Shown: piece after piece, positions 7,814 to 14,468 of the stretch
Layout of the letters: every line of letters begins with the position of its first letter
Numbering within the stretch: the first letter of the stretch is position 1
Origin: Actinoplanes utahensis
GTDB lineage: Bacteria > Actinomycetota > Actinomycetes > Mycobacteriales > Micromonosporaceae
DNA length: 64,000 nt
NCBI RefSeq assembly: GCF_016862455.1
Contig: NZ_BOMZ01000035.1
Location: 1-64,000, forward strand
Reading direction: 5' to 3'
The notes under the pieces: generated by a model
What the model saw: the letters and a program-made list of their open reading frames with translations, nothing else
Told to the model about the DNA's origin: nothing
Database searches by the model: none
Position numbers and translations under genes: made by a program

Positions 7814-8686
7814 TTAATTGTCCCGGAGGAGCTCTTCCAGGAAAGACGTCGTCTCCGGTTGGGTGAGCGCTCTCCGTTGAAGATCGCGGAAAGCGTCCAG
7901 GTATCCGGCAACCTCCTCGGGCTGCTCGATGTACCAACCTGCGCCGACGACACCCTCCCGGTAGACGATGTCGGACATACTGGCCGCTGAGCCAGTAGAT
8001 ATAGGATTGGAGAACTGTAGGACTATGAATCCGCTCACCAGGCCCCGGTGGGCGCCGACGGAGAACGGAAGAACCTGGAAGACGATGCGGGATCCGGCGC
8101 TCAGGTCGATCAGCCTGCGAATCTGAGCTTGCATTATCTCGGTGCTGCCGATCGAACGGCGCAGCACGGATTCGTCCACAACGAAATTCAGGTTGGTATT
8201 GCTGTTCAGCAGCCGCTGCCGGGCGACTCGGACCTCGACGATCTCCTTGAGATTTTCTGGATCGTCGTTCCAGGCACCGGCCAGGGCGGTACCGTACTCA
8301 GGCGTCTGCAGGAGCCCGGGAACGGCTCCCATCTGATAATCGCAAATCGTTGTGGCGGCCCCCTCCAGGCCGATCAGCCGCTTATAACTGGAATCGATGT
8401 TGTAGTGCGCCCACCACGCGAATTCGCGGCTTTCCTCGACGAGCCTCATAAGCTCGTCGCGGACTTCGGGATCAGCGACTCGGTAGAGGTCGAGCAAATC
8501 TCGGACATCGCGGGCGGAGATGTTTCTTTGCGCTGTCTCCAGACGGCTGATCTTCGAGGGCGAGAGGAGTAGCTCCTTCGCCACGTCGGCGATGCTGAGC
8601 CCGGCGCCGATGCGGTGTTGCCGCAATGCCGCTCCGAGCTGGCGGCGGCGAACCAGGGGCCCAGGATGACCGGGAATGATCGCCAC
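7814..8686 (-). CDS. Scr1-type HTH regulator (XRE plus DUF5753)
   Basis: A 290-residue transcription factor with an N-terminal XRE HTH (about residues 14-70, RQLGAALRQHRIGAGLSIADVA) followed by a DUF5753 effector domain (from EFAWWAHYNIDSSYKRLIGLE to the C-terminus). Relatives control development and antibiotic production together with a DUF397 partner, here immediately downstream. The start is odd: the only in-frame GTG overlaps a GGAGGTG sequence that looks like the ribosome binding site itself, so initiation may occur a few codons later at ATC/ATT. The upstream DNA holds several palindromes. Confidence 0.9.
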   Translation of the reverse strand: MAIIPGHPGPLVRRRQLGAALRQHRIGAGLSIADVAKELLLSPSKISRLETAQRNISARDVRDLLDLYRVADPEVRDELMRLVEESREFAWWAHYNIDSSYKRLIGLEGAATTICDYQMGAVPGLLQTPEYGTALAGAWNDDPENLKEIVEVRVARQRLLNSNTNLNFVVDESVLRRSIGSTEIMQAQIRRLIDLSAGSRIVFQVLPFSVGAHRGLVSGFIVLQFSNPISTGSAASMSDIVYREGVVGAGWYIEQPEEVAGYLDAFRDLQRRALTQPETTSFLEELLRDN

Positions 8687-8711
8687 CTCCGTGATCGCAG
8701 CGCATCCTGCA

Positions 8712-8780
8712 ACATGTCACTCTGACATGTGGCAAGTGCCATTGGCAATGTCAAATGTCAAGCGACAGTGGCAATTGCCA
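8712..8780 (-). promoter_or_regulatory. Palindrome cluster, probable operators of the HTH gene
   Basis: Three symmetric elements lie within 70 bp upstream of the HTH gene: ACATGTCA-CTC-TGACATGT at 8712-8730, TGGCAAGTGCCA at 8730-8741 and TGGCAATTGCCA (perfect) at 8769-8780, with further TGGCAATGTCA half-sites between. This is the natural binding region for the adjacent Scr1-type regulator; specificity is inferred from position only. Confidence 0.55.
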
Positions 8781-8883
8781 AAACGATCAGCCATAATTAA
8801 CTACAGACAGTCACAAAGATCCCCTCTGTGGTGATCAAGCTGGTATCAAAGTAACTCGCCTTTGAGGGAGGTGGGAGCTTTAC

Positions 8884-8896
8884 GAGAATAATTCTC
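8884..8896. promoter_or_regulatory. Fur-family-like box GAGAAT-A-ATTCTC
   Basis: A perfect 6-1-6 inverted repeat with the layout of Fur/CatR-type boxes. A Fur-family gene lies 1.2 kb away, but its closest characterised relative, Nur, uses a different site, so the cognate regulator is uncertain. Confidence 0.4.
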
Positions 8897-8919
8897 AGCA
8901 ACCGGGGCGAGCTGGTGTG

Positions 8920-8939
8920 GCCAGCGCGGCAACGCTGGC
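8920..8939 (-). terminator. Hairpin downstream of the ygfZ-type gene
   Basis: GCCAGCG and CGCTGGC arms around a CGGCAA loop, about 70 bp past the stop of the minus-strand ygfZ-like gene. A terminator is plausible; there is no T-run. Confidence 0.35.
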
Positions 8940-9007
8940 TGCACTAGCTAAGCACATCCACGGTTCAAACGCGCATATGCCCACTGAGGACGTCCCCGGA
9001 AGAGTAA

Positions 9008-10057
9008 CTATTCGGCGGGGAATGGGTCGATCGCGGCGGCGGACTCACCCACCGTGAGGTGTGCGTCGTCGGGAACGTTGCGCTTCAGCACGGCGAGGGC
9101 GATGAGGCCCAGCTCGTGATGGCGGACAGCGGTGCCGACGAAACCGACCGCGCGACCGTCCAGCTCCACCGCGGTGCCCCGCGCCGGCGGATGGTCGGTG
9201 GCGATCCCGTCCAGGTGCAGCAGGGCCAGGCGGCGGGGCGGACGGCCCATGTTGTGCACCCGGGCGACCGTCTCCTGACCGCGGTAGCACCCCTTCTCCA
9301 GGTGCACCGCGGAAGCCATCAGATCCACCTCGGCGGGGATCGTCCGGTGATCGGTCTCCCAGCCCAGCCGGGGGATCCGGCGGGCGACCCGAACCGCTTC
9401 GTACGCCCAGACACCCGCCTGCGGCACGCCCAGCTTCTCGATCACGGCCTGCTTCCGCGCGCGGGGCACCAGCAGGTCCACGCCGAGCGGCACCCGGCGG
9501 GCCAGGCCACCTTCGTACGGTCGTACCGAATAGCGGGTCGTCGCCTCGGGAAGAACGGATCCGGCAGCGAACTTGGGACCCGGCACCGCGCCCACCTCGG
9601 GGGCCGCCAGGTCCGGGAAGAGGTCGGCCGCAGCCGGGCCGACCAGCGAGAGGACCGCCATCTCAGCGGTCGCGTCGCGGGGCTCCACCCGGGTGAAGAA
9701 ACGCATCATCTCCAGGTACTTCAGGAGACCGGCGCCGGCTCCCGGCTCGGTGTCCAGCCAGGCGGTCGTGCCGTCCTCGGTGACGTAGGCGTGCTGCTCG
9801 ACATGCCCGTTCGGCGACAGGACCAGCAGCTCGGAGCCCTGGTTCGCGGAGAGGCCGGACAGGTGCTGGGTGGTCAGGGTGTGCAGCCAGCTCGCCCGCT
9901 CCTCGCCGGGAACCGCGACGACGTCACGGTTCGACCGGTCGACCAGGCCCACGCCGGTCTCCAGCAGGCGCTGCTCGCGCATCGGGTCGCCGAGATGGGC
10001 GGGCACCCCGGCGTCGGCCGAGCCCGGCTCCAGATCCTCCACCATCACGATGGTCAT
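9008..10057 (-). CDS. YgfZ/CAF17-type folate-binding protein
   Basis: A 349-residue homologue of YgfZ, a tetrahydrofolate-binding relative of aminomethyltransferase that helps maintain or repair iron-sulfur enzymes. The family signature KGCYRGQE is present near residue 260, followed by ARVHNMGRPPRRL. ATG start (MTIVMVEDLEPG) overlaps the TGA of the upstream Fur-family gene by 4 bp, so the regulator and YgfZ are one operon. Linking a metal regulator with an Fe-S maintenance protein is functionally sensible. Confidence 0.9.
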   Translation of the reverse strand: MTIVMVEDLEPGSADAGVPAHLGDPMREQRLLETGVGLVDRSNRDVVAVPGEERASWLHTLTTQHLSGLSANQGSELLVLSPNGHVEQHAYVTEDGTTAWLDTEPGAGAGLLKYLEMMRFFTRVEPRDATAEMAVLSLVGPAAADLFPDLAAPEVGAVPGPKFAAGSVLPEATTRYSVRPYEGGLARRVPLGVDLLVPRARKQAVIEKLGVPQAGVWAYEAVRVARRIPRLGWETDHRTIPAEVDLMASAVHLEKGCYRGQETVARVHNMGRPPRRLALLHLDGIATDHPPARGTAVELDGRAVGFVGTAVRHHELGLIALAVLKRNVPDDAHLTVGESAAAIDPFPAE

Positions 10058-10476
10058 TCGGCCTCCTTGCAGTTGCCGCACAGCCCGAACAGCGACACGT
10101 GCCCCACGTCGACCCGGAAATCGCGCTCACGCAGCAGCTGGTCGGTGACCGGATGCATCACCGACGGATCGACCTCGGACACCGAGCCGCACGACCGGCA
10201 CACCAGGTGGACATGCTGGTCCTCCCCGGCCGCATGGTACGTCGGGGAGCCGTGCGACAGATGCGTGTGATTGACCAGGCCGAGCTCTTCGAGCAGCTCC
10301 AGCGTGCGGTAGACGGTGGTGATGTTCACACCGGCGGCCCGCTCACGGACCGCGTTGTGCACCGACTCGGGTGTCGCATGACCGAGCTCGTGCACCGCTT
10401 CGAGGATCAGCTGGCGCTGTGGGGTGAGTCGCAGGCCCCGCTCGCGGAGCATGGCGGCTAGCGATGTGGCGGACAC
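10054..10476 (-). CDS. Fur-family metal regulator, Nur-like
   Basis: A 140-residue Fur-family repressor: winged helix (RLTPQRQLILEAVHELGHATPESVH, residues 16-40; GVNITTVYRTLELLEELGLVNH, 49-70) and dimerisation domain with HVHLVCRSC near residue 88 and a C-terminal GLCGNC; CXXC pairs suit a structural zinc site. By remembered similarity it is closest to the Streptomyces nickel regulator Nur rather than FurA or Zur. Start is a GTG (VSATSLAAM); an ATG eight codons later is possible. The divergent aminotransferase gene begins within about 20 bp, leaving almost no leader. Metal specificity needs experiment. Confidence 0.88.
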   Translation of the reverse strand: MSATSLAAMLRERGLRLTPQRQLILEAVHELGHATPESVHNAVRERAAGVNITTVYRTLELLEELGLVNHTHLSHGSPTYHAAGEDQHVHLVCRSCGSVSEVDPSVMHPVTDQLLRERDFRVDVGHVSLFGLCGNCKEAE

Positions 10477-10494
10477 GTGACGAGCATAGTTCGG

Positions 10495-11280
10495 ATGAAC
10501 ACCCACATCCGCGTCGCTCCCGGCGACCTCTTCGGCGACGGGGTCTTCGAGACCATCCACCTGCGCCCGGACGGGCCGTGGCTTCTCCACGAACACCTCG
10601 CCCGGCTGGTCCGGTCCGCGGCGATCCTCGGCCTGCCCGAACCGGACCTGTCCGAACTGCCCGCGTTCACCGGCGAGGACATCGCGGTCCCGGGTGTGGA
10701 TCCGGGATCGGACGTCCCACGGGCGCTGCGGATCATCTACACCGGCGGGCGGGTGCACACCGCGGTCACGCCGATCCCCCCGGCGGTGCTGCGCGAACGA
10801 CGCGACGGGGTGCGGGTGATCACCGCGGATCTGGGCGTCTCGGTACGGCGGCGTCCGCCGTGGTCCATCTCGTCGGCCAAGTCGCTGTCCTACGCGGAGA
10901 ACTTCGCAGCCAGGAGGTGGGCGGTACGGCAGGGCGCCGACGACATGATCTGGTTCGCCACCGAGGGGTACGCCCTCGAAGCCCCCACCGCCTCCGTGGT
11001 CTGGCTGGCCGGTGGCGAGCTGTGCACGGTCCCGCCCGCGGAGGCCGGAATCCTGCCCGGCATCACCGCCGCCCACCTGCTGTCGCTGGCGCCGTCGGTG
11101 GGCCTGCGCGCCGCCGAGCGCATGGTCACGCTGGACGAGCTGGTCGCGGCCGACGCCATCTGGCTGGCGTCCTCCCTCCGCGGCCTCGCCGAGGTGACCG
11201 AGCTCGACGGAAAGCCACGCCCGCACTCCCCGTGGACACCCCGCCTCCTCACCCTCCTCGGCTTCCCCGCCACTTCATAG
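10495..11280 (+). CDS. Class IV aminotransferase (aminodeoxychorismate lyase type)
   Basis: A 261-residue PLP enzyme of fold type IV, most like 4-amino-4-deoxychorismate lyase (PabC), which makes p-aminobenzoate for folate. Visible: GDGVFETIHL near residue 16, the PLP-lysine region SSAKSLSYAENFAARRWA near 126, and ILPGITAAHLL near 187. Branched-chain and D-amino-acid transaminases share these features, so the substrate is a family inference. ATG (MNTHIRVAP) is chosen; an in-frame GTG six codons upstream abuts the start of the divergent Fur-type gene. Folate links it loosely to neighbouring YgfZ. Confidence 0.85.
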   Translation: MNTHIRVAPGDLFGDGVFETIHLRPDGPWLLHEHLARLVRSAAILGLPEPDLSELPAFTGEDIAVPGVDPGSDVPRALRIIYTGGRVHTAVTPIPPAVLRERRDGVRVITADLGVSVRRRPPWSISSAKSLSYAENFAARRWAVRQGADDMIWFATEGYALEAPTASVVWLAGGELCTVPPAEAGILPGITAAHLLSLAPSVGLRAAERMVTLDELVAADAIWLASSLRGLAEVTELDGKPRPHSPWTPRLLTLLGFPATS

Positions 11281-11284
11281 CGGG

Positions 11285-11337
11285 CGCGATCTTGTGAGGT
11301 TAGGGCGCTTTCGTCGCCGAAACCTCACAAGATCGCG
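11285..11337. terminator. 17-bp perfect hairpin between convergent genes
   Basis: CGCGATCTTGTGAGGTT (11285-11301) and AACCTCACAAGATCGCG (11321-11337) pair perfectly; a GGCG/CGCC mini-stem can form inside. It lies between the convergent aminotransferase and nitrobindin genes, serving both as a terminator. Confidence 0.75.
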
Positions 11338-11354
11338 GGTGGGGTGGGTGGGGT

Positions 11355-11954
11355 TCAGCCGCCGATGCGGAGCAGGCGGGCGGACATGTGCGGCTTCAGG
11401 CCGCTCTCGTCGATCGCGATCTCGTGGGCGTACAACAGCGCGCCCTCGACGATCCCGAACAGCCGGTGCCCGCCTGTCACGTGCAGGCCAGACGGCGTGT
11501 AAGCCACCGCGTCCGCCGCCATCTCCAGCCGGGTGGTGGCCGCCTTGCCCAGGTAGAGCTCGGCCACCCCGTCCGGCCGGATCATGGTGGCTTCCATCTC
11601 GTCACCGGGCCGGCCGTCGACCAGGATCGGCCGCCAGAACCCGGACTCGACGAGCGCCTGCCCGATCGGCTTGGAGTCCTCGTCGAGCAGCCACGCCCGC
11701 GACTCGTACCGCAGGAACGACCGGCCGTCGTGACTGATCCGGATCTCCTGGGCGAAGTTGTAGTCCTCGTCCACCGGGAAGCCGCCCTGCCCACGGCCAC
11801 GCCACAAGCCGACGAACGGCAGCAGGCCGAGCAGCGACGGGTGCAGATCCGGGCCGGACCGCAGGTCGTGAGTGTCCTCGTAGGGGTACTTCCCGACCGG
11901 CGGAGCGTTGAGCCACGGCGGCGGTCCCAGCGGGTTTTCCGTCTCGTTGCTCAC
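11355..11954 (-). CDS. Nitrobindin-like heme protein (FABP fold)
   Basis: A 199-residue beta-barrel protein of the nitrobindin family, which bind ferric heme and can react with NO or peroxynitrite. The GLWRGRGQGGFP barrel motif is near residues 49-60, the family HLFG-like segment GGHRLFG near 161-167, and the probable heme-ligand His sits in LLYAHEIA near residue 177. GTG start (VSNETENPLG) has a GAGGGGAC ribosome site and overlaps the stop of the upstream 34-codon gene as GTGA, implying coupled translation. Confidence 0.9.
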   Translation of the reverse strand: MSNETENPLGPPPWLNAPPVGKYPYEDTHDLRSGPDLHPSLLGLLPFVGLWRGRGQGGFPVDEDYNFAQEIRISHDGRSFLRYESRAWLLDEDSKPIGQALVESGFWRPILVDGRPGDEMEATMIRPDGVAELYLGKAATTRLEMAADAVAYTPSGLHVTGGHRLFGIVEGALLYAHEIAIDESGLKPHMSARLLRIGG

Positions 11955-12055
11955 CAGCGTCCCCTCGAAATGCGCATTGCCAGATAGCCGAAGCCGCCGG
12001 CCAGACCGCCCAGAGCGGCCACCAGCAGGCTCACGAACCCGATCTCCGTAACCAT
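11951..12055 (-). CDS. 34-residue single-span membrane microprotein
   Basis: A short frame starting ATG: MVTEIGFVSLLVAALGGLAG at the N-terminus, then a few residues and a basic tail ending ISRGRW. It encodes one transmembrane helix (about residues 6-25) with a positive C-terminal flank. The TGA overlaps the GTG of the nitrobindin gene (GTGA), and the nitrobindin ribosome site lies within its last codons, so translating this peptide would feed ribosomes to nitrobindin. Not a family I can name; coupling and sensible topology argue it is real. Confidence 0.65.
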   Translation of the reverse strand: MVTEIGFVSLLVAALGGLAGGFGYLAMRISRGRW

Positions 12056-12081
12056 GACCGGCCCATCTTATGCTGGCCGGT

Positions 12082-12444
12082 ATGGCACGTTTGCTGGTCG
12101 TCAAGGCCACCGCCGGCGCGGACGCCCCGGAACGCTGCAACCAGGCGTTCAACGTGGCGACCACGGCCGCCACCGCCGGCGTCGACGTGTCGCTGTGGCT
12201 GACCGGCGAGTCCACCTGGTTCGCCCTGCCCGGCCGGGCCGCGACCTTCGAGCTGCCGCACGCCGCCCCGCTGCCCGACCTGATCGAGGTGCTGCTGGAA
12301 GCCGGCCGGATCACCGCCTGCACCCAGTGCGCGGCCCGCCGCGACATCGGGCCCGCCGACGTCATCCCCGGCATCCGCATCGCCGGCGCGGCCGTCTTCG
12401 TCGAAGAGATCATGTCCGACGGGGCGCAGGCGCTCGTCTACTGA
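12082..12444 (+). CDS. DsrE-family protein
   Basis: A 120-residue protein with the DsrE/DsrF-like fold (LLVVKATAGADAPERCNQAFNVA... then VDVSLWLTGESTWFAL). It retains a CTQC pair near residue 77, so sulfur relay or redox chemistry is conceivable. ATG chosen at MARLLVVKATAG; an ATG four codons earlier exists. Divergent from the microprotein-nitrobindin operon, with starts only about 26 bp apart. Confidence 0.82.
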   Translation: MARLLVVKATAGADAPERCNQAFNVATTAATAGVDVSLWLTGESTWFALPGRAATFELPHAAPLPDLIEVLLEAGRITACTQCAARRDIGPADVIPGIRIAGAAVFVEEIMSDGAQALVY

Positions 12445-12453
12445 TCCGGGCTT

Positions 12454-13338
12454 TCAGCCCGCCCGGCATCCGGTGGTCACGGTCGCCCGCTGACGCGCGT
12501 TCTCCGCGGTGACAACGACCGATTCAGACCCGTTTCGGTACGCCCACTCGCCCGGCTCCGACCACACCGGGGTCGTCCCGTCCGGCACCCCGACGGGTAC
12601 GCCCGACGCGTCCCCCGACACCCCGTCGGCGACGTACACCACGGCCGTCCCGCCACTCGGGCAGGGCACCGCCGCACTCCGGAAGCTCTCGCCACTCCCG
12701 GACCCGCCGTCGGCGCCGCTCCCGGTCGCCTTCATCGCGGCGACCATCGTGGTGAGTTCGGCCGGGACCGGCCCGGCCGCTGGATCGGAGAGGTCGACGC
12801 CTGCGCTCTCCGGCCGACACCCCGTGGAGACGTGCAGATCCAGCACCCGGTCGGCCGAGTTCGCCATCGTCTCGATCGCGATGAACTCCCCGGCATCGGC
12901 GTAGAACGACAACCGGGTGCCACCGCGGGTCGCCACCACACTGGCCCCGTACGCCGGTGGCAGCCCCGCCGTCACCGAGTCGAGCGCCTCCCGCGCCTCG
13001 CCCTCGGCCACGTAGAGAGTCACGTCCCGGCTGATCTCCACCCCGTCCCGCACCGGGGTGAGCGAGCACTCGTCGGCTCGCAGCTCCCCGAGCCGCAGCA
13101 CCCAGCGTTCCTCCTGAGCCGCCTCGACGACCGCGCCGGCAGCCGCACGCAACGCGGGCAACGCCTGACCGGCATCCCGCTGCTCGGGCACGGTCGGCGG
13201 ATCGTTGCGCACCGACCAGAACACGGCGGCCGTCAGCACCAGCCCCCAGGCCACCAGCGCGCCACCCGCCCACCGCCGTCGCCGCCCGTCCCGAACCGGC
13301 GGCGGATACCCATACCCCGGCCCCGTCACGGCAGCCAT
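12454..13338 (-). CDS. Membrane-anchored extracytoplasmic protein, unknown function
   Basis: About 294 residues: a Pro/Gly-rich N-terminus (GPGYGYPPPVRDGRRRR), one transmembrane helix near residues 24-43 (GGALVAWGLVLTAAVFW), then an outside domain of mixed alpha/beta character with a short Gly/Ser linker (GSGADGGSGSGES) and two C-terminal half-domains. Cysteines in DECSLTP, STGCRPE, VPCPSGG and TTGCRAG could pair. ATG chosen at MAAVTGPGYG. It follows the NUDIX gene closely and may share its transcript. Family not recognised. Confidence 0.75.
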   Translation of the reverse strand: MAAVTGPGYGYPPPVRDGRRRRWAGGALVAWGLVLTAAVFWSVRNDPPTVPEQRDAGQALPALRAAAGAVVEAAQEERWVLRLGELRADECSLTPVRDGVEISRDVTLYVAEGEAREALDSVTAGLPPAYGASVVATRGGTRLSFYADAGEFIAIETMANSADRVLDLHVSTGCRPESAGVDLSDPAAGPVPAELTTMVAAMKATGSGADGGSGSGESFRSAAVPCPSGGTAVVYVADGVSGDASGVPVGVPDGTTPVWSEPGEWAYRNGSESVVVTAENARQRATVTTGCRAG

Positions 13339-13370
13339 GGTGACACGTGGGGTCACCGAGGCCACAGGGA

Positions 13371-13775
13371 CTACTTCAGCGACGCGTACTCCGCGGACGC
13401 GAGGAACCGGCCGATCATCTCGGCGCTTCCCGGCGTGAACTCCCGGTCCAGCACCTCACTCGCCGGGACGAACACCATCGCCGCGCCCTCGCCGAGCACC
13501 ACATCCTCCTGCCGGGCCGAGGTCGAGCCGTAGAAGTAGTTCTTGACCCGCTGCTGCTCCGGCAGCTCCTGCTGGGCGAAGAGCCGCAGCTCACCATCCG
13601 CCCGCAGCCGGGTCTCCTCCCACAGCTCCCGGACCGCGCCCTCCAGCGGCGTCTCCCCCTCCTCGACCGAGCCGCCGGGCAGTCCCCACACGTTCGGAAA
13701 GTAGGGCGCCTTGTCGTCCCGGAGCTGCAACAGCAAAGCCCCGTCCCGGTCCACCAGCAGAGTGCAGGCGATCAC
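13371..13775 (-). CDS. NUDIX hydrolase
   Basis: NUDIX hydrolase acting on a nucleoside diphosphate derivative; the box GGSVEEGETPLEGAVRELWE followed by ET is complete, so it should be active. Start is uncertain: a GGAGG lies just upstream of TTG/GTG codons giving VIACTLLVDRDG, the usual N-terminus for this family, and I use that GTG; a longer GTG start at 13847 adds a sequence unlike NUDIX proteins. Downstream of the toxin gene on the same strand. Confidence 0.85.
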   Translation of the reverse strand: MIACTLLVDRDGALLLQLRDDKAPYFPNVWGLPGGSVEEGETPLEGAVRELWEETRLRADGELRLFAQQELPEQQRVKNYFYGSTSARQEDVVLGEGAAMVFVPASEVLDREFTPGSAEMIGRFLASAEYASLK

Positions 13776-13853
13776 CAGCAACAGCACACCTCCAGCCGTC
13801 AGGGCCGGGCCACGATCCCGGCCCCACCACGGCTGCGATGGTGGCACATCCGG

Positions 13854-14156
13854 TCACAGATCGAGCGTCGACCGCAGAGCCATGTTGATCTTTTCGACAC
13901 TGGTGGACGCGAGCATGCCCGCGTGAGCTTTGAGGCCCTCTTTACTGATCTCACCGACACGCGGCACCTGCGCCACGCCCAGAACGGTGCCCTCGCTGTC
14001 CGAGACAGTCGGTTCGACCAGCCCGGGAGGCATGACCTCGGAAATCGGCACGACGAGCACGGCTTTCCGCTGCCGGGTGATCGCATCGTGGCCCACGATC
14101 ACGACTTTCCGGTCATGACCGAACCGCGAAGCGGTCCAGACCTCGCCGCGCCTCAT
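13854..14156 (-). CDS. MazF/PemK-family toxin
   Basis: A 100-residue type II toxin of the MazF/PemK endoribonuclease family, which cleave mRNA in the cytoplasm. The start MRRGEVWTASRF and central KAVLVVPISEVMPPGLVEPTV correspond to the family beta-barrel. Its ATG overlaps the stop of the antitoxin gene by 4 bp, the normal antitoxin-first order. Sequence is diverged from well-known MazF, so cleavage specificity cannot be predicted. Confidence 0.85.
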   Translation of the reverse strand: MRRGEVWTASRFGHDRKVVIVGHDAITRQRKAVLVVPISEVMPPGLVEPTVSDSEGTVLGVAQVPRVGEISKEGLKAHAGMLASTSVEKINMALRSTLDL

Positions 14157-14428
14157 GCCTCGTCCACACCGAGGACGTTTCTCTCCACCATCTCAGCCCA
14201 GCCGGGAGGATCGTCGAGATCGAGCTGTCCCCGCTCACGCTGACGTTCCATGTCTTCCTGAATCGCCCGGGCGCGCACGGCTCGTGAGATCCAGTCGTCC
14301 AGGGGCATGTTTTCAGCGGCTGCCGCGAACCGGGCCGCATACAGCCCGGTCGGATCCAGGTCGAGGGTGATCTTTTCAGTGGGCAGGCGTCCGCCACCAG
14401 CACGAACTTCAGCCATCGAAGATGTCAT
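14153..14428 (-). CDS. Antitoxin of the MazF/PemK pair
   Basis: A 91-residue protein upstream of and overlapping the toxin gene. The N-terminal half (EKITLDLDPTGLYAARFAAAAENMPLDDWISRAVRARA) has a ribbon-helix-helix look, and the acidic C-terminus (LDLDDPPGWAEMVERNVLGVDEA) would wrap the toxin. ATG start; a second ATG four codons in is possible. A short palindrome two bases upstream is the likely autoregulatory operator. Confidence 0.82.
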   Translation of the reverse strand: MTSSMAEVRAGGGRLPTEKITLDLDPTGLYAARFAAAAENMPLDDWISRAVRARAIQEDMERQRERGQLDLDDPPGWAEMVERNVLGVDEA

Positions 14429-14430
14429 GC

Positions 14431-14446
14431 CGCTAGCGTACTAGCG
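14431..14446 (-). promoter_or_regulatory. Toxin-antitoxin operator CGCTAG-N4-CTAGCG
   Basis: Perfect 6-bp arms with a CGTA centre, ending two bases before the antitoxin ATG and next to an AT-rich CTATAGT stretch that could be the -10. Position fits repression by the antitoxin or toxin-antitoxin complex. Confidence 0.55.
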
Positions 14447-14468
14447 CCTATAGTCTCTTATCAACCCC

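Larger units (their letters stand above)
8687..9007. other. AT-rich 321-bp control region
   Basis: Between the HTH/DUF397 pair and the ygfZ-type gene, both on the minus strand. It is far more AT-rich than anything else in the window and contains the palindromes at 8712-8780, a Fur-like box at 8884-8896 and a hairpin at 8920-8939. No gene is seen. Confidence 0.6.
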
